Shown here: piece by piece, positions 52,173 to 60,701 of the stretch
Layout: each line of letters starts with the position of its first letter
Position numbering within the stretch: position 1 is the first letter of the stretch
NCBI GenBank assembly: GCA_944380875.1
Contig: CALWJA010000105.1
Span: forward strand, 62,001 to 126,000
Source: an uncultured Clostridia bacterium
GTDB taxonomy: Bacteria; Bacillota; Clostridia; Oscillospirales; Acutalibacteraceae
Direction of reading: 5' to 3'
Length of the DNA: 64,000 nt
Notes under the pieces: generated by a model
The model's database searches: none
The model's input: the letters and a program-made list of their open reading frames with translations, nothing else
What the model was told of the DNA's origin: nothing
Program-made: the position numbers and the translations under genes

Positions 52173-52206
52173 CAAAAAAATAGAGAAGGATTTCTCCTTC
52201 TCTATT
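52173..52206 (-). terminator. rpmF terminator
   Basis: AATAGAGAAGG / CCTTCTCTATT (52179-52189 with 52196-52206) with a 6-nt loop is followed by seven T on the minus strand. Confidence 0.9.
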
Positions 52207-52228
52207 TTCCGGAATTAGAAGAAATCTC

Positions 52229-52411
52229 TTACGCTTCCTTCTTAATTACTTCTCTGCCGTTATAGTATCCGCAAGCGCCACATACTCTATGAGGAGATTT
52301 GAACTCTCCACATTTCGGGCATCTCATCAGTGCAGGAGCGTCCAGCTTCCAAACATTGGAACGTCTCTTATTCTGCCGTGCACTGGATACTTTTCTCTTG
52401 GGTACCGCCAT
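52229..52411 (-). CDS. rpmF: 50S ribosomal protein L32
   Basis: 60 residues: MAVPKRKVSSARQNKRRSNV, then CPKCGEFKSPHRVCGACGYY with four zinc cysteines. GGAGG precedes the ATG. It follows yceD by 23 bp, the usual pairing. Confidence 0.98.
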   Translation of the reverse strand: MAVPKRKVSSARQNKRRSNVWKLDAPALMRCPKCGEFKSPHRVCGACGYYNGREVIKKEA

Positions 52412-52434
52412 GTCAGCACCTCCTTATGCTAGCG

Positions 52435-52929
52435 CTAATCTATCAGTTTCCTGAGAGCCTCAAGGCGAGGGTCTACCTGATGCAAATTACAACCGCATGG
52501 TCCTTCATTCAGATTTTTTCCGCAGGAAGGGCACAACCCTTTACAATCTTCCTTGCATAAAAACTTAGAGGGTATTTCTAACAATATATCCGCACGCAGG
52601 AGCTCGCTTAAATCAAGAGAATCTCCTTCCACACAAATATATGCATCGTTATCCTCATTTTCCAATCTGGGAACCAACACATGCGAAAAGCGACTAATAT
52701 GCCGCTCTTTTACTTCTTCCATGCAACGGTCACAAGGCATGGAAAAATCAAAACTTACTTCCGCTTCCAGCAATGCTTCTCCGGATTTTGAAGAAACAGA
52801 ACCCTTCACGGATATGGGCGAAACAAAAGGATGCTGCCCACTCCACTCCGTATCTGAAATATCCATATCAAACACAAAGGGAAGCGTGTCCGTTTCACCG
52901 GAAAAAATCTTCTTTAACTCAAGAATCAT
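52435..52929 (-). CDS. yceD: DUF177 (YceD) family protein
   Basis: 164 residues: FDFSMPCDRCMEEVKERHIS and the Cys-rich end CKEDCKGLCPSCGKNLNEGP that match YceD proteins, which sit upstream of rpmF and are linked to 23S rRNA accumulation. The frame is open to 52959, but the promoter -10 at 52959-52964 puts transcription start near 52952, so the ATG at 52929 (MILELKKIFSGE), with GGGGTG before it, is the real start. Confidence 0.93.
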   Translation of the reverse strand: MILELKKIFSGETDTLPFVFDMDISDTEWSGQHPFVSPISVKGSVSSKSGEALLEAEVSFDFSMPCDRCMEEVKERHISRFSHVLVPRLENEDNDAYICVEGDSLDLSELLRADILLEIPSKFLCKEDCKGLCPSCGKNLNEGPCGCNLHQVDPRLEALRKLID

Positions 52930-52958
52930 CTTCAACACCCCGAACGCTACATTCATCA

Positions 52959-52987
52959 ATTATATAGATTTCAAAACCATTTGTCAA
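52959..52987 (-). promoter_or_regulatory. yceD-rpmF promoter (perfect consensus)
   Basis: On the minus strand TTGACA (52982-52987), exactly 17 bp, then TATAAT (52959-52964). It is the best promoter match in the window and implies a leader of only about 22 nt. Confidence 0.93.
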
Positions 52988-53017
52988 TAGAAAATCACAG
53001 GAAAAAGCAAAAATCAC

Positions 53018-53048
53018 AAAGAAACTGCCGGAGAGAATCCCCCGGCAG
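53018..53048 (-). terminator. Terminator after the P-loop gene
   Basis: CTGCCGG / CCGGCAG (53025-53031 with 53042-53048) with a 10-nt loop is followed on the minus strand by TTTCTTT, just behind the P-loop gene stop codon. Confidence 0.75.
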
Positions 53049-53061
53049 CTCTATTCTGTTC

Positions 53062-53478
53062 TTACACAATCTCTGCTACAGCTTTAACTCCTTCGGGAAG
53101 CTCGTCGGCTGTAAGCGATACAAGCTGCGTAATCTTTATGCCTGCCTGCTGGGAAAGGACATTCATCTTTTCCGCATACTCTTGGAGCGTTTCAGGATCG
53201 GAACCGATAATCTTCAATGTGGAATCAATAAAAATATCGGTTACATCATAGTTACCTGCACAAATACCGGATACGAAGCCATACAGAGCATCAGAACCCT
53301 TTATGCCATACGCATCAGAATCCACCAATCTTGCCTGATGGGAAATATCATATGTGAGCTTAAGGCCTTTTTCGATGACAATAACATTTCCATCGGAAGT
53401 CTTAACAGCCTCGTTTGCACGCTCTATCAGTTTCTTGGTTTTTCCGGAGCCTTTTTTACCAACGATAAGAGTGATCAT
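53062..53478 (-). CDS. Small P-loop NTPase-like protein of unknown function
   Basis: 138 residues. MITLIVGKKGSGKTKKLIER is a clear Walker A loop (GKKGSGKT) at the very N-terminus, and YDVTDIFIDSTLKI looks like a Walker B strand with Asp. The rest is alpha/beta and has no further known motif. GGGGGAG precedes the ATG. It lies 59 bp after pgi on the same strand and ends at a terminator, so it is probably cotranscribed with pgi. I do not recognise a function. Confidence 0.8.
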   Translation of the reverse strand: MITLIVGKKGSGKTKKLIERANEAVKTSDGNVIVIEKGLKLTYDISHQARLVDSDAYGIKGSDALYGFVSGICAGNYDVTDIFIDSTLKIIGSDPETLQEYAEKMNVLSQQAGIKITQLVSLTADELPEGVKAVAEIV

Positions 53479-53536
53479 TTTAAATCTCCCCCTATATTAT
53501 TTTTATCCGCCTGCGCGGAGGGACTTACAACTTCAT

Positions 53537-54877
53537 TTATTTGCTGAGACGGGCTTCCAGGGCCGCCTTTTCGGATTCATATCCAGGTTTTCCCAAAAGC
53601 GCAAACATATTCTTTTTATAATTTTCCACACCGGGCTGGTCAAAGGGATTGATTCCCATCATATAACCGGAAACAGCGCAAGCTTTTTCAAAGAAATAAA
53701 TCAGATATCCCAGACTGTCTTCCGAAAAATCCGGAGCCTCTACCACTACATTGGGCACACCGCCGTCTGTGTGGGCAAGAACGGTTCCTTCAAAAGCTTT
53801 GCGATTGATATAATCCATCGTTCTGCCTTCCAGGAAATTGAGACCATCCACGTTTTCGGGATCATTTCCTATGACAATCTCTTCCTTGGGCTTATTGAAG
53901 AGAACAACGGTTTCCATCAAATTACGGCGCCCCTGCTGAATATACTGCCCCATAGAATGGAGATCCGTAGAAAATACGCAGGAAGCCGGGAACAAACCTT
54001 TATTATCTTTTCCTTCGCTCTCGCCGAACAGCTGCTTCCACCATTCGCACATCATCGTAAAGCAGGGCTCATAACTCACCAGAATTTCTGTTTCCTTGCC
54101 TTTGCGATAAAGGATGTTCCGCACGGCAGCGTATTTATAGCAGTCATTCTTTTCCAGATCGGGTTCCATGAGCTCCTTCTGCGCTCTGGCAGCTCCCGCC
54201 ATCAAAGCATCTATATCCGCTCCCGAAACCGCTATAGGAAGCAAACCAACGGCTGTCAGCACAGAATATCTGCCGCCTACATCGTCCGGAACAACAAAGG
54301 TTTCATACCCCTCTTGATCCGCCAGATGTTTCAGGGTTCCCTTAGCTTTGTCAGTGGTGCAGTAAATACGGCTGCGGGCGCCTTCCTTGCCATATTTTTT
54401 CTCAAGCAGTTCACGAAGGACACGGAATGCAATGGCAGGTTCCGTAGTGGTTCCTGATTTGGAAATCATATTAATAGAAACATTTTTTCCTTCGCAAATG
54501 CGGACAAGTTCGCTCAGCGCCGTAGAACTGATACTGTTGCCGGCAAAATAAATATCCGGTGTCTCCTTGGGAAGAGTGTTATAATTGTTGGACTTCAAAA
54601 ACTCAATAGCAGCTCTGGCTCCCAGATACGAACCGCCGATACCGATTACAATAAAAACATCCGTATCGCTCTGGATCTTTTTAGCGGCAGCTTTAATCCG
54701 GGCAAATTCTTCCTTATCGTAATCGGTTGGAAGGGTTACCCAGCCCAGGAAATCATTTCCCAAACCTGTGCCGTTATGCAGAGTTTCGTGAGCCAGCTTT
54801 ACCTGCGGCGCAGCCGCAATATATTCATTCTCGCTGATAAAATCGGATAGATGTTGTGTATGTACTTTAATAGTCAT
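53537..54877 (-). CDS. pgi: Glucose-6-phosphate isomerase
   Basis: 446 residues interconverting glucose 6-phosphate and fructose 6-phosphate. [20 protein letters not shown], the motif [40 protein letters not shown] and [20 protein letters not shown] are the conserved segments. The length is that of the short bacterial form. AGGGGGAACGG precedes the ATG. Confidence 0.98.
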   Translation of the reverse strand: MTIKVHTQHLSDFISENEYIAAAPQVKLAHETLHNGTGLGNDFLGWVTLPTDYDKEEFARIKAAAKKIQSDTDVFIVIGIGGSYLGARAAIEFLKSNNYNTLPKETPDIYFAGNSISSTALSELVRICEGKNVSINMISKSGTTTEPAIAFRVLRELLEKKYGKEGARSRIYCTTDKAKGTLKHLADQEGYETFVVPDDVGGRYSVLTAVGLLPIAVSGADIDALMAGAARAQKELMEPDLEKNDCYKYAAVRNILYRKGKETEILVSYEPCFTMMCEWWKQLFGESEGKDNKGLFPASCVFSTDLHSMGQYIQQGRRNLMETVVLFNKPKEEIVIGNDPENVDGLNFLEGRTMDYINRKAFEGTVLAHTDGGVPNVVVEAPDFSEDSLGYLIYFFEKACAVSGYMMGINPFDQPGVENYKKNMFALLGKPGYESEKAALEARLSK

Positions 54878-54917
54878 CCACCGTTCCCCCTAAATATAAG
54901 GTTTTAAGTTTGATTTT

Positions 54918-54946
54918 ATTTTACAATAAACCCGTTATATTTGCAA
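54918..54946 (-). promoter_or_regulatory. pgi promoter
   Basis: On the minus strand TTGCAA (54941-54946), a 17-bp spacer and TAAAAT (54918-54923) lie about 40 bp before the pgi start. Confidence 0.75.
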
Positions 54947-54989
54947 GGAAATATCAGCAGAATTTATACTTTTTTCATTTTCTCCCTCT

Positions 54990-56141
54990 TCAGGTCTGCA
55001 AAAATTGACGAATCAACAGATTCCAGACAGAACCAAAAGAGATTTCTTCTATATCCGACTTAGCTGTTACCGGATATTCCGCCAACACCTCTTCGTCCAG
55101 GCTGCAGACCACTTTTCCAACCTTCTGTCCTTTTTTAATGGGAGCCATCACACTTTCCTCCAGCACGACTTTACAGGTAACCTGTTCCGTTTTTCCTTTG
55201 GGAATTACTACACCTTCCTTAACTGCAGCCTCCACCTCTACGGAATCCATCATGCCGTTTTCTACGGGAATAGCCGTCAGCGATTCCTGAGGAATAGTTG
55301 GCACCGTAACCGACCAATTGGCAAATCCCTGATCCAGCAGGGATGCCGCAGAAGAAAACCGGTCCTTCGTATTGGAGCAGCCCAACACAACCGCAATCAG
55401 GGAGACCCCATCCCTCTCCGCCGTTGCGGTGATACAGCTTCCTGCTTTTCCAGTTGTGCCTGTTTTTAATCCTGTAATTCCGTTATAGCTTTTCAAAAGT
55501 TTATTGGTGTTCACAAGCTGCGTCTGCCCGTCCCGGAGATAATCTATCCACGTCTGGGAGTAATCAAATATTTTTTTATGTTTAATAAGCTCTCGGGACA
55601 TGATTGCCACATCTCTGGCGGTCGTCACATGGCCGTCTTCATCCAGGCCATTGCAGTTTTTAAAAACTGTATTTGTCATCCCCAACTCTTTTGCCCTCTG
55701 GTTCATCTGCTCCAGGAAAGCTTCCTCGCTTCCTGCAACATACTCAGCCAGCGCTACGGCCGCATCGTTGGCGCTGGCGATAACGGTAGCTTTCAGAAGA
55801 TCATCCACACTCATGGATTCCCCCGGCTTAAGCCAAATATCAGAGCCTCCCATAGAGGCTGCGTGTTCGCTGGCCGATACCATATCCGTTAGGGATATTC
55901 TTCCGTCATCCAAAGCCTCCATAACCAGCAGCAGCGTCATCACTTTTGTTATAGACGCGCAGGCGCGCTGTTCGTCTGCATTTTTTTCATACAGGACCTT
56001 CCCTGTATTCGCCTCCATTAAAATTGCCGAGGGTGCCGCTAAAGACTCTTCTTTTTTTTCTTCTGCCCCGACCCCCAGAGTGATGGACGAAACAGACAAA
56101 AGTACAGCAAGAACACAAGCTATTACTCTTTTCCTCTTCAT
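54990..56141 (-). CDS. dacF: D-alanyl-D-alanine carboxypeptidase, DacF-like
   Basis: 383 residues: signal peptide (KRVIACVLAVLLSVSSITLG), then S11-family motifs SITK (in CASITKVMTLLLVM), SAN in VIASANDAAVALAEYV, and KTG in ITGLKTGTTGKAG, a C-terminal beta domain and an amphipathic tail (SVWNLLIRQFLQT). It resembles DacF/DacA and is the second such enzyme in the window. GGAGGTGG precedes the ATG. A role in spore cortex cannot be separated from growth by sequence. Confidence 0.94.
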   Translation of the reverse strand: MKRKRVIACVLAVLLSVSSITLGVGAEEKKEESLAAPSAILMEANTGKVLYEKNADEQRACASITKVMTLLLVMEALDDGRISLTDMVSASEHAASMGGSDIWLKPGESMSVDDLLKATVIASANDAAVALAEYVAGSEEAFLEQMNQRAKELGMTNTVFKNCNGLDEDGHVTTARDVAIMSRELIKHKKIFDYSQTWIDYLRDGQTQLVNTNKLLKSYNGITGLKTGTTGKAGSCITATAERDGVSLIAVVLGCSNTKDRFSSAASLLDQGFANWSVTVPTIPQESLTAIPVENGMMDSVEVEAAVKEGVVIPKGKTEQVTCKVVLEESVMAPIKKGQKVGKVVCSLDEEVLAEYPVTAKSDIEEISFGSVWNLLIRQFLQT

Positions 56142-56331
56142 AGTTCCACCTCCAAAATTGATACAGATTCCGCATACAATCTTCTTTTTACGAAGCGACC
56201 TCTTTTACATATATTCAATTTGATCGTGGCATAGACTTCTTAACATGTATTTTTACCATTTTCATGGATCATTAACTCTTGAAGAGTCAGCCATCTATTT
56301 CTTGGAATTGTATTCACTGTATATCTTTTTC

Positions 56332-56360
56332 TTGCTTTTCTCATTGCCCAAAGGTATAGT
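56332..56360 (+). promoter_or_regulatory. Promoter of the metallo-hydrolase gene
   Basis: TTGCTT (56332-56337), a 17-bp spacer and TATAGT (56355-56360) lie about 60 bp before the ATG. The rest of the 279-bp divergent gap shows only the small dyad AACTCTT/AAGAGT near 56275 and no gene. Confidence 0.6.
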
Positions 56361-56420
56361 AAATACAGAATATTTTAAAATATGCCGTATATGGGAATAC
56401 GGCAAAAGGGAGGTTTGTAT

Positions 56421-57059
56421 ATGGCAGATTATAAAAACTGCATCCACATCACCTGGCACGGCCATTCCTGTTTTGAAGTAGAGGCAGACGGTTACCGGGT
56501 TGTTCTGGATCCGTATAAAGACGGTTCTGTGGAAGGGCTTTCCCCGTTGTCTCTGGAGGCAGATGCTGTTTTATGCAGCCACAGTCACGGCGACCACAAT
56601 GCCGTTGAGGTAGTTTCCATGCGAAAAGACAACAAAACGTGTCCGTTTCAAGTGGAGATTCTCGAAACCTACCATGACGACGTAAAAGGAACCAAACGGG
56701 GGCCAAACAAAATCCATATCCTCTCCTGGAATGGAATACGGGTTGCGCATTTGGGGGATCTTGGATGCCGCCTTTCCGATTCCGAACTGGAAACCATCGG
56801 GGCACTGGATGCGGCCATGATTCCCGTAGGGGGATTTTATACCATCAGCGGTGAGGAGGCGGCTGAACTGGCTAAACGCCTTCAGGCTGTAGTAACGATT
56901 CCTATGCACTATCGCTCGGATTCTTTTGGGTTCGGCGTGCTCAGCACCTTGGATCCCTTTCTTAAGGCTTATTCTGCTCCCGTCACCCATCCCGGCCCAA
57001 AAATCACCATTTGCAAAGGCCTGGAAAAGCAGATAGCCGTCCTCGAATATCAACCATAA
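56421..57059 (+). CDS. MBL-fold metallo-hydrolase, UlaG-like
   Basis: 212 residues of the metallo-beta-lactamase fold: ITWHGHSCFEVEADGYRVVL, the metal motif SHSHGDHNAVEV (HxHxDH), RVAHLGDLGC and TIPMHYRSDSFGFGV with the third-site ligands. Related proteins (UlaG/UPF0173) hydrolyse phosphodiesters or lactones. The ATG at 56421 has GGGAGG upstream; the longer frame to 56382 has none. It stands alone with its own promoter; the substrate is unknown. Confidence 0.9.
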   Translation: MADYKNCIHITWHGHSCFEVEADGYRVVLDPYKDGSVEGLSPLSLEADAVLCSHSHGDHNAVEVVSMRKDNKTCPFQVEILETYHDDVKGTKRGPNKIHILSWNGIRVAHLGDLGCRLSDSELETIGALDAAMIPVGGFYTISGEEAAELAKRLQAVVTIPMHYRSDSFGFGVLSTLDPFLKAYSAPVTHPGPKITICKGLEKQIAVLEYQP

Positions 57060-57093
57060 ACGTTTCTTAATAAGATACCTGCATATTTAATAC

Positions 57094-57136
57094 AAAAAAG
57101 CCGAAGGGAACTGTTTTTACAGTTTCCCTCGGCTTT
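57094..57136. terminator. Bidirectional terminator, metallo-hydrolase / hisF
   Basis: A long stem AAAGCCGAAGGGA.. / ..TCCCTCGGCTTT (about 57097-57109 with 57125-57136, one mismatch) with inner AACTGT/ACAGTT pairing is flanked by six A on the left, giving a T run for hisF on the minus strand. Confidence 0.88.
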
Positions 57137-57162
57137 ATCTTTGCTCATAATTAAAATAGTTT

Positions 57163-57927
57163 TTATACTTCTCTGCGCACCGAAATTCCTTTTCCATGCA
57201 AATACTCTTTCAAATCCGGAATACGAATCTCTCCGAAGTGGAACAAGGATGCCGCCAGCACCGCATCCGCTTTTCCTTTGGTAAAAGCTTCATAAAAATG
57301 CTCTAGCTTTCCGGCGCCCCCGGAAGCGATTACAGGAATCCCCACTCGCTCTGAAACAGCAGCGGTAAGCTCCAAATCATATCCATTCTTCTGGCCGTCA
57401 CAATCCATACTGGTCAGAAGGATCTCTCCGGCTCCCAGCCTTTCGGCTTCCTTTGCCCATTCCAAGGCATCCCGCCCTGTATCAACACGGCCGCCGTTGA
57501 GATACACTGTCCATCCGCCTTCTGGCTTCCGCTTCGCATCAATAGCGCATACCACACACTGGCTTCCGAATTTTTCAGCCGCTTCTGTTAAAAGGCCTGG
57601 ATTTTTTAATGCAGCAGAATTTACGGATACCTTATCCGCTCCCGCTCGAAGAAGCACATTAAAATCCTCTACGGAACGAATCCCGCCGCCCACGGTAAAA
57701 GGTATGAAAATTTGCTGGGCAACCCGGCTGACAATATCGATTATGGTGCCTCTCCCCTGATGAGAGGCGGTAATATCCAGAAGAACCAGTTCATCGGCAC
57801 CCTGCCCATCATAAGCGATGGCCGCTTCCACCGGATCCCCCGCATCCCGCAGGTTTACAAAACTAGTGCCCTTTACTACTCGTCCATTATTTACATCCAG
57901 GCATGGAATGATACGTTTTGCATACAT
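57163..57927 (-). CDS. hisF: Imidazole glycerol phosphate synthase, cyclase subunit
   Basis: 254 residues, a (beta/alpha)8 barrel that makes imidazole glycerol phosphate and AICAR from PRFAR and ammonia. It starts [20 protein letters not shown] with the catalytic Asp11; the second catalytic Asp lies in [39 protein letters not shown] and [20 protein letters not shown] bind phosphate. It follows hisH by 1 bp. Confidence 0.98.
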   Translation of the reverse strand: MYAKRIIPCLDVNNGRVVKGTSFVNLRDAGDPVEAAIAYDGQGADELVLLDITASHQGRGTIIDIVSRVAQQIFIPFTVGGGIRSVEDFNVLLRAGADKVSVNSAALKNPGLLTEAAEKFGSQCVVCAIDAKRKPEGGWTVYLNGGRVDTGRDALEWAKEAERLGAGEILLTSMDCDGQKNGYDLELTAAVSERVGIPVIASGGAGKLEHFYEAFTKGKADAVLAASLFHFGEIRIPDLKEYLHGKGISVRREV

Positions 57928-57928
57928 A

Positions 57929-58555
57929 TTACTGTTCCGTCCCTTTCTTCGTAAGCTCTATAAAGTTCTTAAGCATCTGCAGACCGACCCGACCGCTTTT
58001 TTCCGGATGAAACTGTGTGGCAAACAGCTTGCCTCTCTGAACGGAAGCATCGATTGTCACGCCATACTGCGTTCGTGCGGAAACCACATTCTCCTCTTCT
58101 GCTTTCAGATAATATGAATGCACAAAATAAACATAAGGATTCTCCGGAAACCCTTTATAAATTCCACGAGGCTCGGCGATTTCCAAAGAATTCCATCCTA
58201 TATGCGGAACTTTTAATCCGTTTGTATCCGGGATTCTGCGAATTTTCCCTTTTAATATCCCCAAACCCGGAACCCCGGGAGATTCTTCGCTTTCTTCAAA
58301 CAGCATCTGAAGCCCCAGGCAAATGCCCAGAAACGGTTTTCCCTCTTCCACCGCATCGTATATGGACTGCACCAGCCCCGAACGTCGCAGAGACGCCATA
58401 GAATCTCCGAAAGCGCCTACTCCGGGAAGAATAATTCCTTCCGCTTCCTGCAGTTTCTGTGGATCCTTCGTAACTTCAATATCTGCTCCAATAAAGCGAA
58501 AAGCCTTTTCAACGCTCTGCAGGTTTCCCGCTCCATAGTCAATAATCGCAATCAT
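57929..58555 (-). CDS. hisH: Imidazole glycerol phosphate synthase, glutaminase subunit
   Basis: 208 residues of the class I glutamine amidotransferase family, supplying ammonia to His[34 protein letters not shown], the nucleophile elbow [12 protein letters not shown] and the His/Glu pair in [10 protein letters not shown] are intact. GGAGACGG precedes the ATG. It is followed directly by hisF with no hisA between them, and no other his gene is near. Confidence 0.98.
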   Translation of the reverse strand: MIAIIDYGAGNLQSVEKAFRFIGADIEVTKDPQKLQEAEGIILPGVGAFGDSMASLRRSGLVQSIYDAVEEGKPFLGICLGLQMLFEESEESPGVPGLGILKGKIRRIPDTNGLKVPHIGWNSLEIAEPRGIYKGFPENPYVYFVHSYYLKAEEENVVSARTQYGVTIDASVQRGKLFATQFHPEKSGRVGLQMLKNFIELTKKGTEQ

Positions 58556-58630
58556 GTATCCGTCTCCTTTATCGGGCTGAATTTTCTATATTTTCTGATT
58601 CCATACAGTCTGGTATATACAATATAAAAT

Positions 58631-58659
58631 ATTTTACCATATTAGCGTGTAAAAGTCAA
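58631..58659 (-). promoter_or_regulatory. hisHF promoter
   Basis: On the minus strand TTGACT (58654-58659), a 17-bp spacer and TAAAAT (58631-58636), with TGG in front of the -10, lie about 75 bp before hisH. Confidence 0.8.
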
Positions 58660-58694
58660 TGTAAGGTACCTTTCCTGTCGGATTCAAAATTTTC

Positions 58695-58723
58695 TTGACA
58701 TTTTTTATACAATACTGTATGAT
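58695..58723 (+). promoter_or_regulatory. mntP promoter
   Basis: TTGACA (58695-58700), a 17-bp spacer and TATGAT (58718-58723) lie only 38 bp before the mntP start, so there is no room for a manganese (yybP-ykoY) riboswitch. Confidence 0.8.
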
Positions 58724-58761
58724 TAAAAATTGTTCTTTATAAAAATAATTGGGGTGTTTTT

Positions 58762-59343
58762 ATGGATTTTGTTGCATTAATCGGTATAGCAGTAGGGCTC
58801 TCCATGGATGCTTTTGCCGTTTCCGTAACCAACGGAGCGGTATGCCAGAAAAACAATCTGAAATTTGCAGCAAAGCTCGCGTTGAGCTTCGGTTTCTTTC
58901 AGGCGTTAATGCCTACCATTGGCTGGTTGGCGGGAAAAGCGGCAGAAAACTTTATTTCTTCCGTGGATCACTGGATCGCCCTCATTCTTCTGGGCTTTAT
59001 CGGTACGCAAATGTTGATAGAGGCCTTTAAAAACGAAAAGGAAGAAGAAACCTGCCAGTTGGATGTTCCCCTAAAAACGCTTATCGCTCTCTCCATTGCA
59101 ACCAGCATAGACGCCCTTGCCACCGGTATTATTCTTCCCTCTGCCGTGGGCGCTTCTACAGTTCCTCTCATGCTGGCCGCTGTTGGCATCATTGGATTGG
59201 TCACTTTCATAATCTGCATTGCGGGAGTATACTTGGGAAAAAAATTCGGAGATCTGCTTTCCAAAAAGGCGGAAATTTTAGGCGGCTTTGTGTTGATTGC
59301 AATCGGATTGAAAATTTTCATTGAGCACATGTTCTTTGCGTAA
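58762..59343 (+). CDS. mntP: Manganese efflux pump MntP
   Basis: 193 residues with six membrane helices arranged as two repeats. IAVGLSMDAFAVSVTNGA and LSIATSIDALATGIILPS carry the conserved Asp residues of each half that bind Mn2+; VLIAIGLKIFIEH ends it. It exports excess manganese. GGGGTG precedes the ATG. It stands alone between its promoter and a terminator. Confidence 0.95.
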   Translation: MDFVALIGIAVGLSMDAFAVSVTNGAVCQKNNLKFAAKLALSFGFFQALMPTIGWLAGKAAENFISSVDHWIALILLGFIGTQMLIEAFKNEKEEETCQLDVPLKTLIALSIATSIDALATGIILPSAVGASTVPLMLAAVGIIGLVTFIICIAGVYLGKKFGDLLSKKAEILGGFVLIAIGLKIFIEHMFFA

Positions 59344-59423
59344 ATTTAATCTGTATCGTGTGCTATGTGTTCCAAATTGTGTATATAAAACTTTTAAAAC
59401 ACCAATATGCTTTTCCATGCTAT

Positions 59424-59455
59424 AAAAGCGGTGAGAGAGTTCTCACCGCTTTTTC
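59424..59455. terminator. Bidirectional terminator, mntP / DAHP synthase
   Basis: AAAAGCGGTGAGA / TCTCACCGCTTTT (13 bp, 59424-59436 with 59441-59453) with a 4-nt loop is followed by more T on the plus strand. It serves the convergent genes. Confidence 0.93.
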
Positions 59456-59478
59456 TTTTGCCGTTTTTTAAAACAATT

Positions 59479-60510
59479 TTAACATTGCTCTGCAATTTTA
59501 TATAAGAGCCTTTCCGTATCTTCCCACCCTAAGCATGGGTCGGTTATAGACTTTCCATAGACCCGCTCCGAAGAAATGGGCTGATTCCCCTCTTCCAGAT
59601 AGCTTTCGATCATTATGCCTTTGATGAGTTTTTTCAATTCCGGGTTATAATTACGGCTATGTAAAACTTCACTGACAATACGGATCTGTTCTTTAAATTT
59701 CTTATCCGAGTTAGAATGGTTTACGTCCACTATGGCAGCTGGATGTTTCAGCTCTCGTTTCTGATACATATCCAGAAGACGGATCAGGTCCTCATAGTGA
59801 TAGTTGGGGATACAGGTACCGTATTTATCCACACCGCCCCGCAAAATCACATGGGCCAGGTCGTTGCCGTCTGTTGTGACATCATAACCTCTGTATAAAA
59901 ATCTATGGGAGGACTGAGCGGCCTTTACAGAATTCAGCATAACAGAAAAATCACCACTGGTAGGATTTTTCATACCCACCGGTATATCCATGCCGCTAGC
60001 TGTCAGCCGATGCTGCTGGTTTTCCACAGAACGGGCCCCAACCGCCTCATACGAAAGCAGATCATCCAGGTAACTTCTGTTCTCAGGATACAGCATTTCA
60101 TCCGCCGCTGTAAGCCCACTTTCCTCTATGGCGCGTATATGCATCTTACGAATGGCAATAATTCCGTTCAGAAGATCGGGAGCCTTGTCGGGGCTGGGCT
60201 GGTGGAGCATCCCTTTATATCCTTCTCCCGTTGTCCGAGGTTTATTTGTATAAATTCTGGGAACCAATATAAGCTTTTCTGCAAAACGGTCTTTTAGCTT
60301 TCCCAAACGGGAAACGTATTCGCAGACAGCATCTTCGTTATCTGCGGAGCATGGACCCACCAAAACAATAAATTTATCCAGTTCACCAGTAAAAACAGCG
60401 CGAATCTCTTTATCTCTTTCTTTTTTTAAAGCAACGATACTTGCAGATAAAGGGTATTCGTTTTTCAAATCAGCCGGCGCCGGCAGCTGATGATTTATAT
60501 GCATGGACAT
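59479..60510 (-). CDS. 3-deoxy-7-phosphoheptulonate (DAHP) synthase, class I
   Basis: 343 residues catalysing the first step of aromatic amino acid synthesis from PEP and erythrose 4-phosphate. It belongs to the AroF/AroG/AroH type: FIVLVGPCSADNEDAVCEYV, RIYTNKPRTTGEGYKGMLHQ, GARSVENQQHRLTASGMDIP, VGMKNPTSGD and IVDVNHSNSDKKF bind PEP and metal. The N-terminal stretch needed for aromatic feedback in this class is present, but which amino acid inhibits it cannot be told. GGAG lies 6-7 nt before the first ATG. Confidence 0.96.
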   Translation of the reverse strand: MSMHINHQLPAPADLKNEYPLSASIVALKKERDKEIRAVFTGELDKFIVLVGPCSADNEDAVCEYVSRLGKLKDRFAEKLILVPRIYTNKPRTTGEGYKGMLHQPSPDKAPDLLNGIIAIRKMHIRAIEESGLTAADEMLYPENRSYLDDLLSYEAVGARSVENQQHRLTASGMDIPVGMKNPTSGDFSVMLNSVKAAQSSHRFLYRGYDVTTDGNDLAHVILRGGVDKYGTCIPNYHYEDLIRLLDMYQKRELKHPAAIVDVNHSNSDKKFKEQIRIVSEVLHSRNYNPELKKLIKGIMIESYLEEGNQPISSERVYGKSITDPCLGWEDTERLLYKIAEQC

Positions 60511-60585
60511 TGTTTTCTCCTGTTCTGTTCCCTCTTCATCGCTTCATTTTATTGTAGCGAAAGAAACATATAGTAGTTTTGTCTT

Positions 60586-60614
60586 ATTATATACGATTTT
60601 GGTGCCATACGCAA
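60586..60614 (-). promoter_or_regulatory. DAHP synthase promoter
   Basis: On the minus strand TTGCGT (60609-60614), a 17-bp spacer and TATAAT (60586-60591) lie about 75 bp before the start codon. The remaining gap to 60702 shows nothing else. Confidence 0.65.
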
Positions 60615-60701
60615 CAATTGCTGCCGGCACACTGAAAAAGTCGCCTATTCAGCCCATCAAGCAGAACAGGCGGCCATTTAACCTTTAAATCCGATATATT
60701 T

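Noticed and set aside
58724..58761. Manganese (yybP-ykoY) riboswitch before mntP
   Set aside because: Only about 38 bp separate the promoter -10 from the start codon, too short for the riboswitch.
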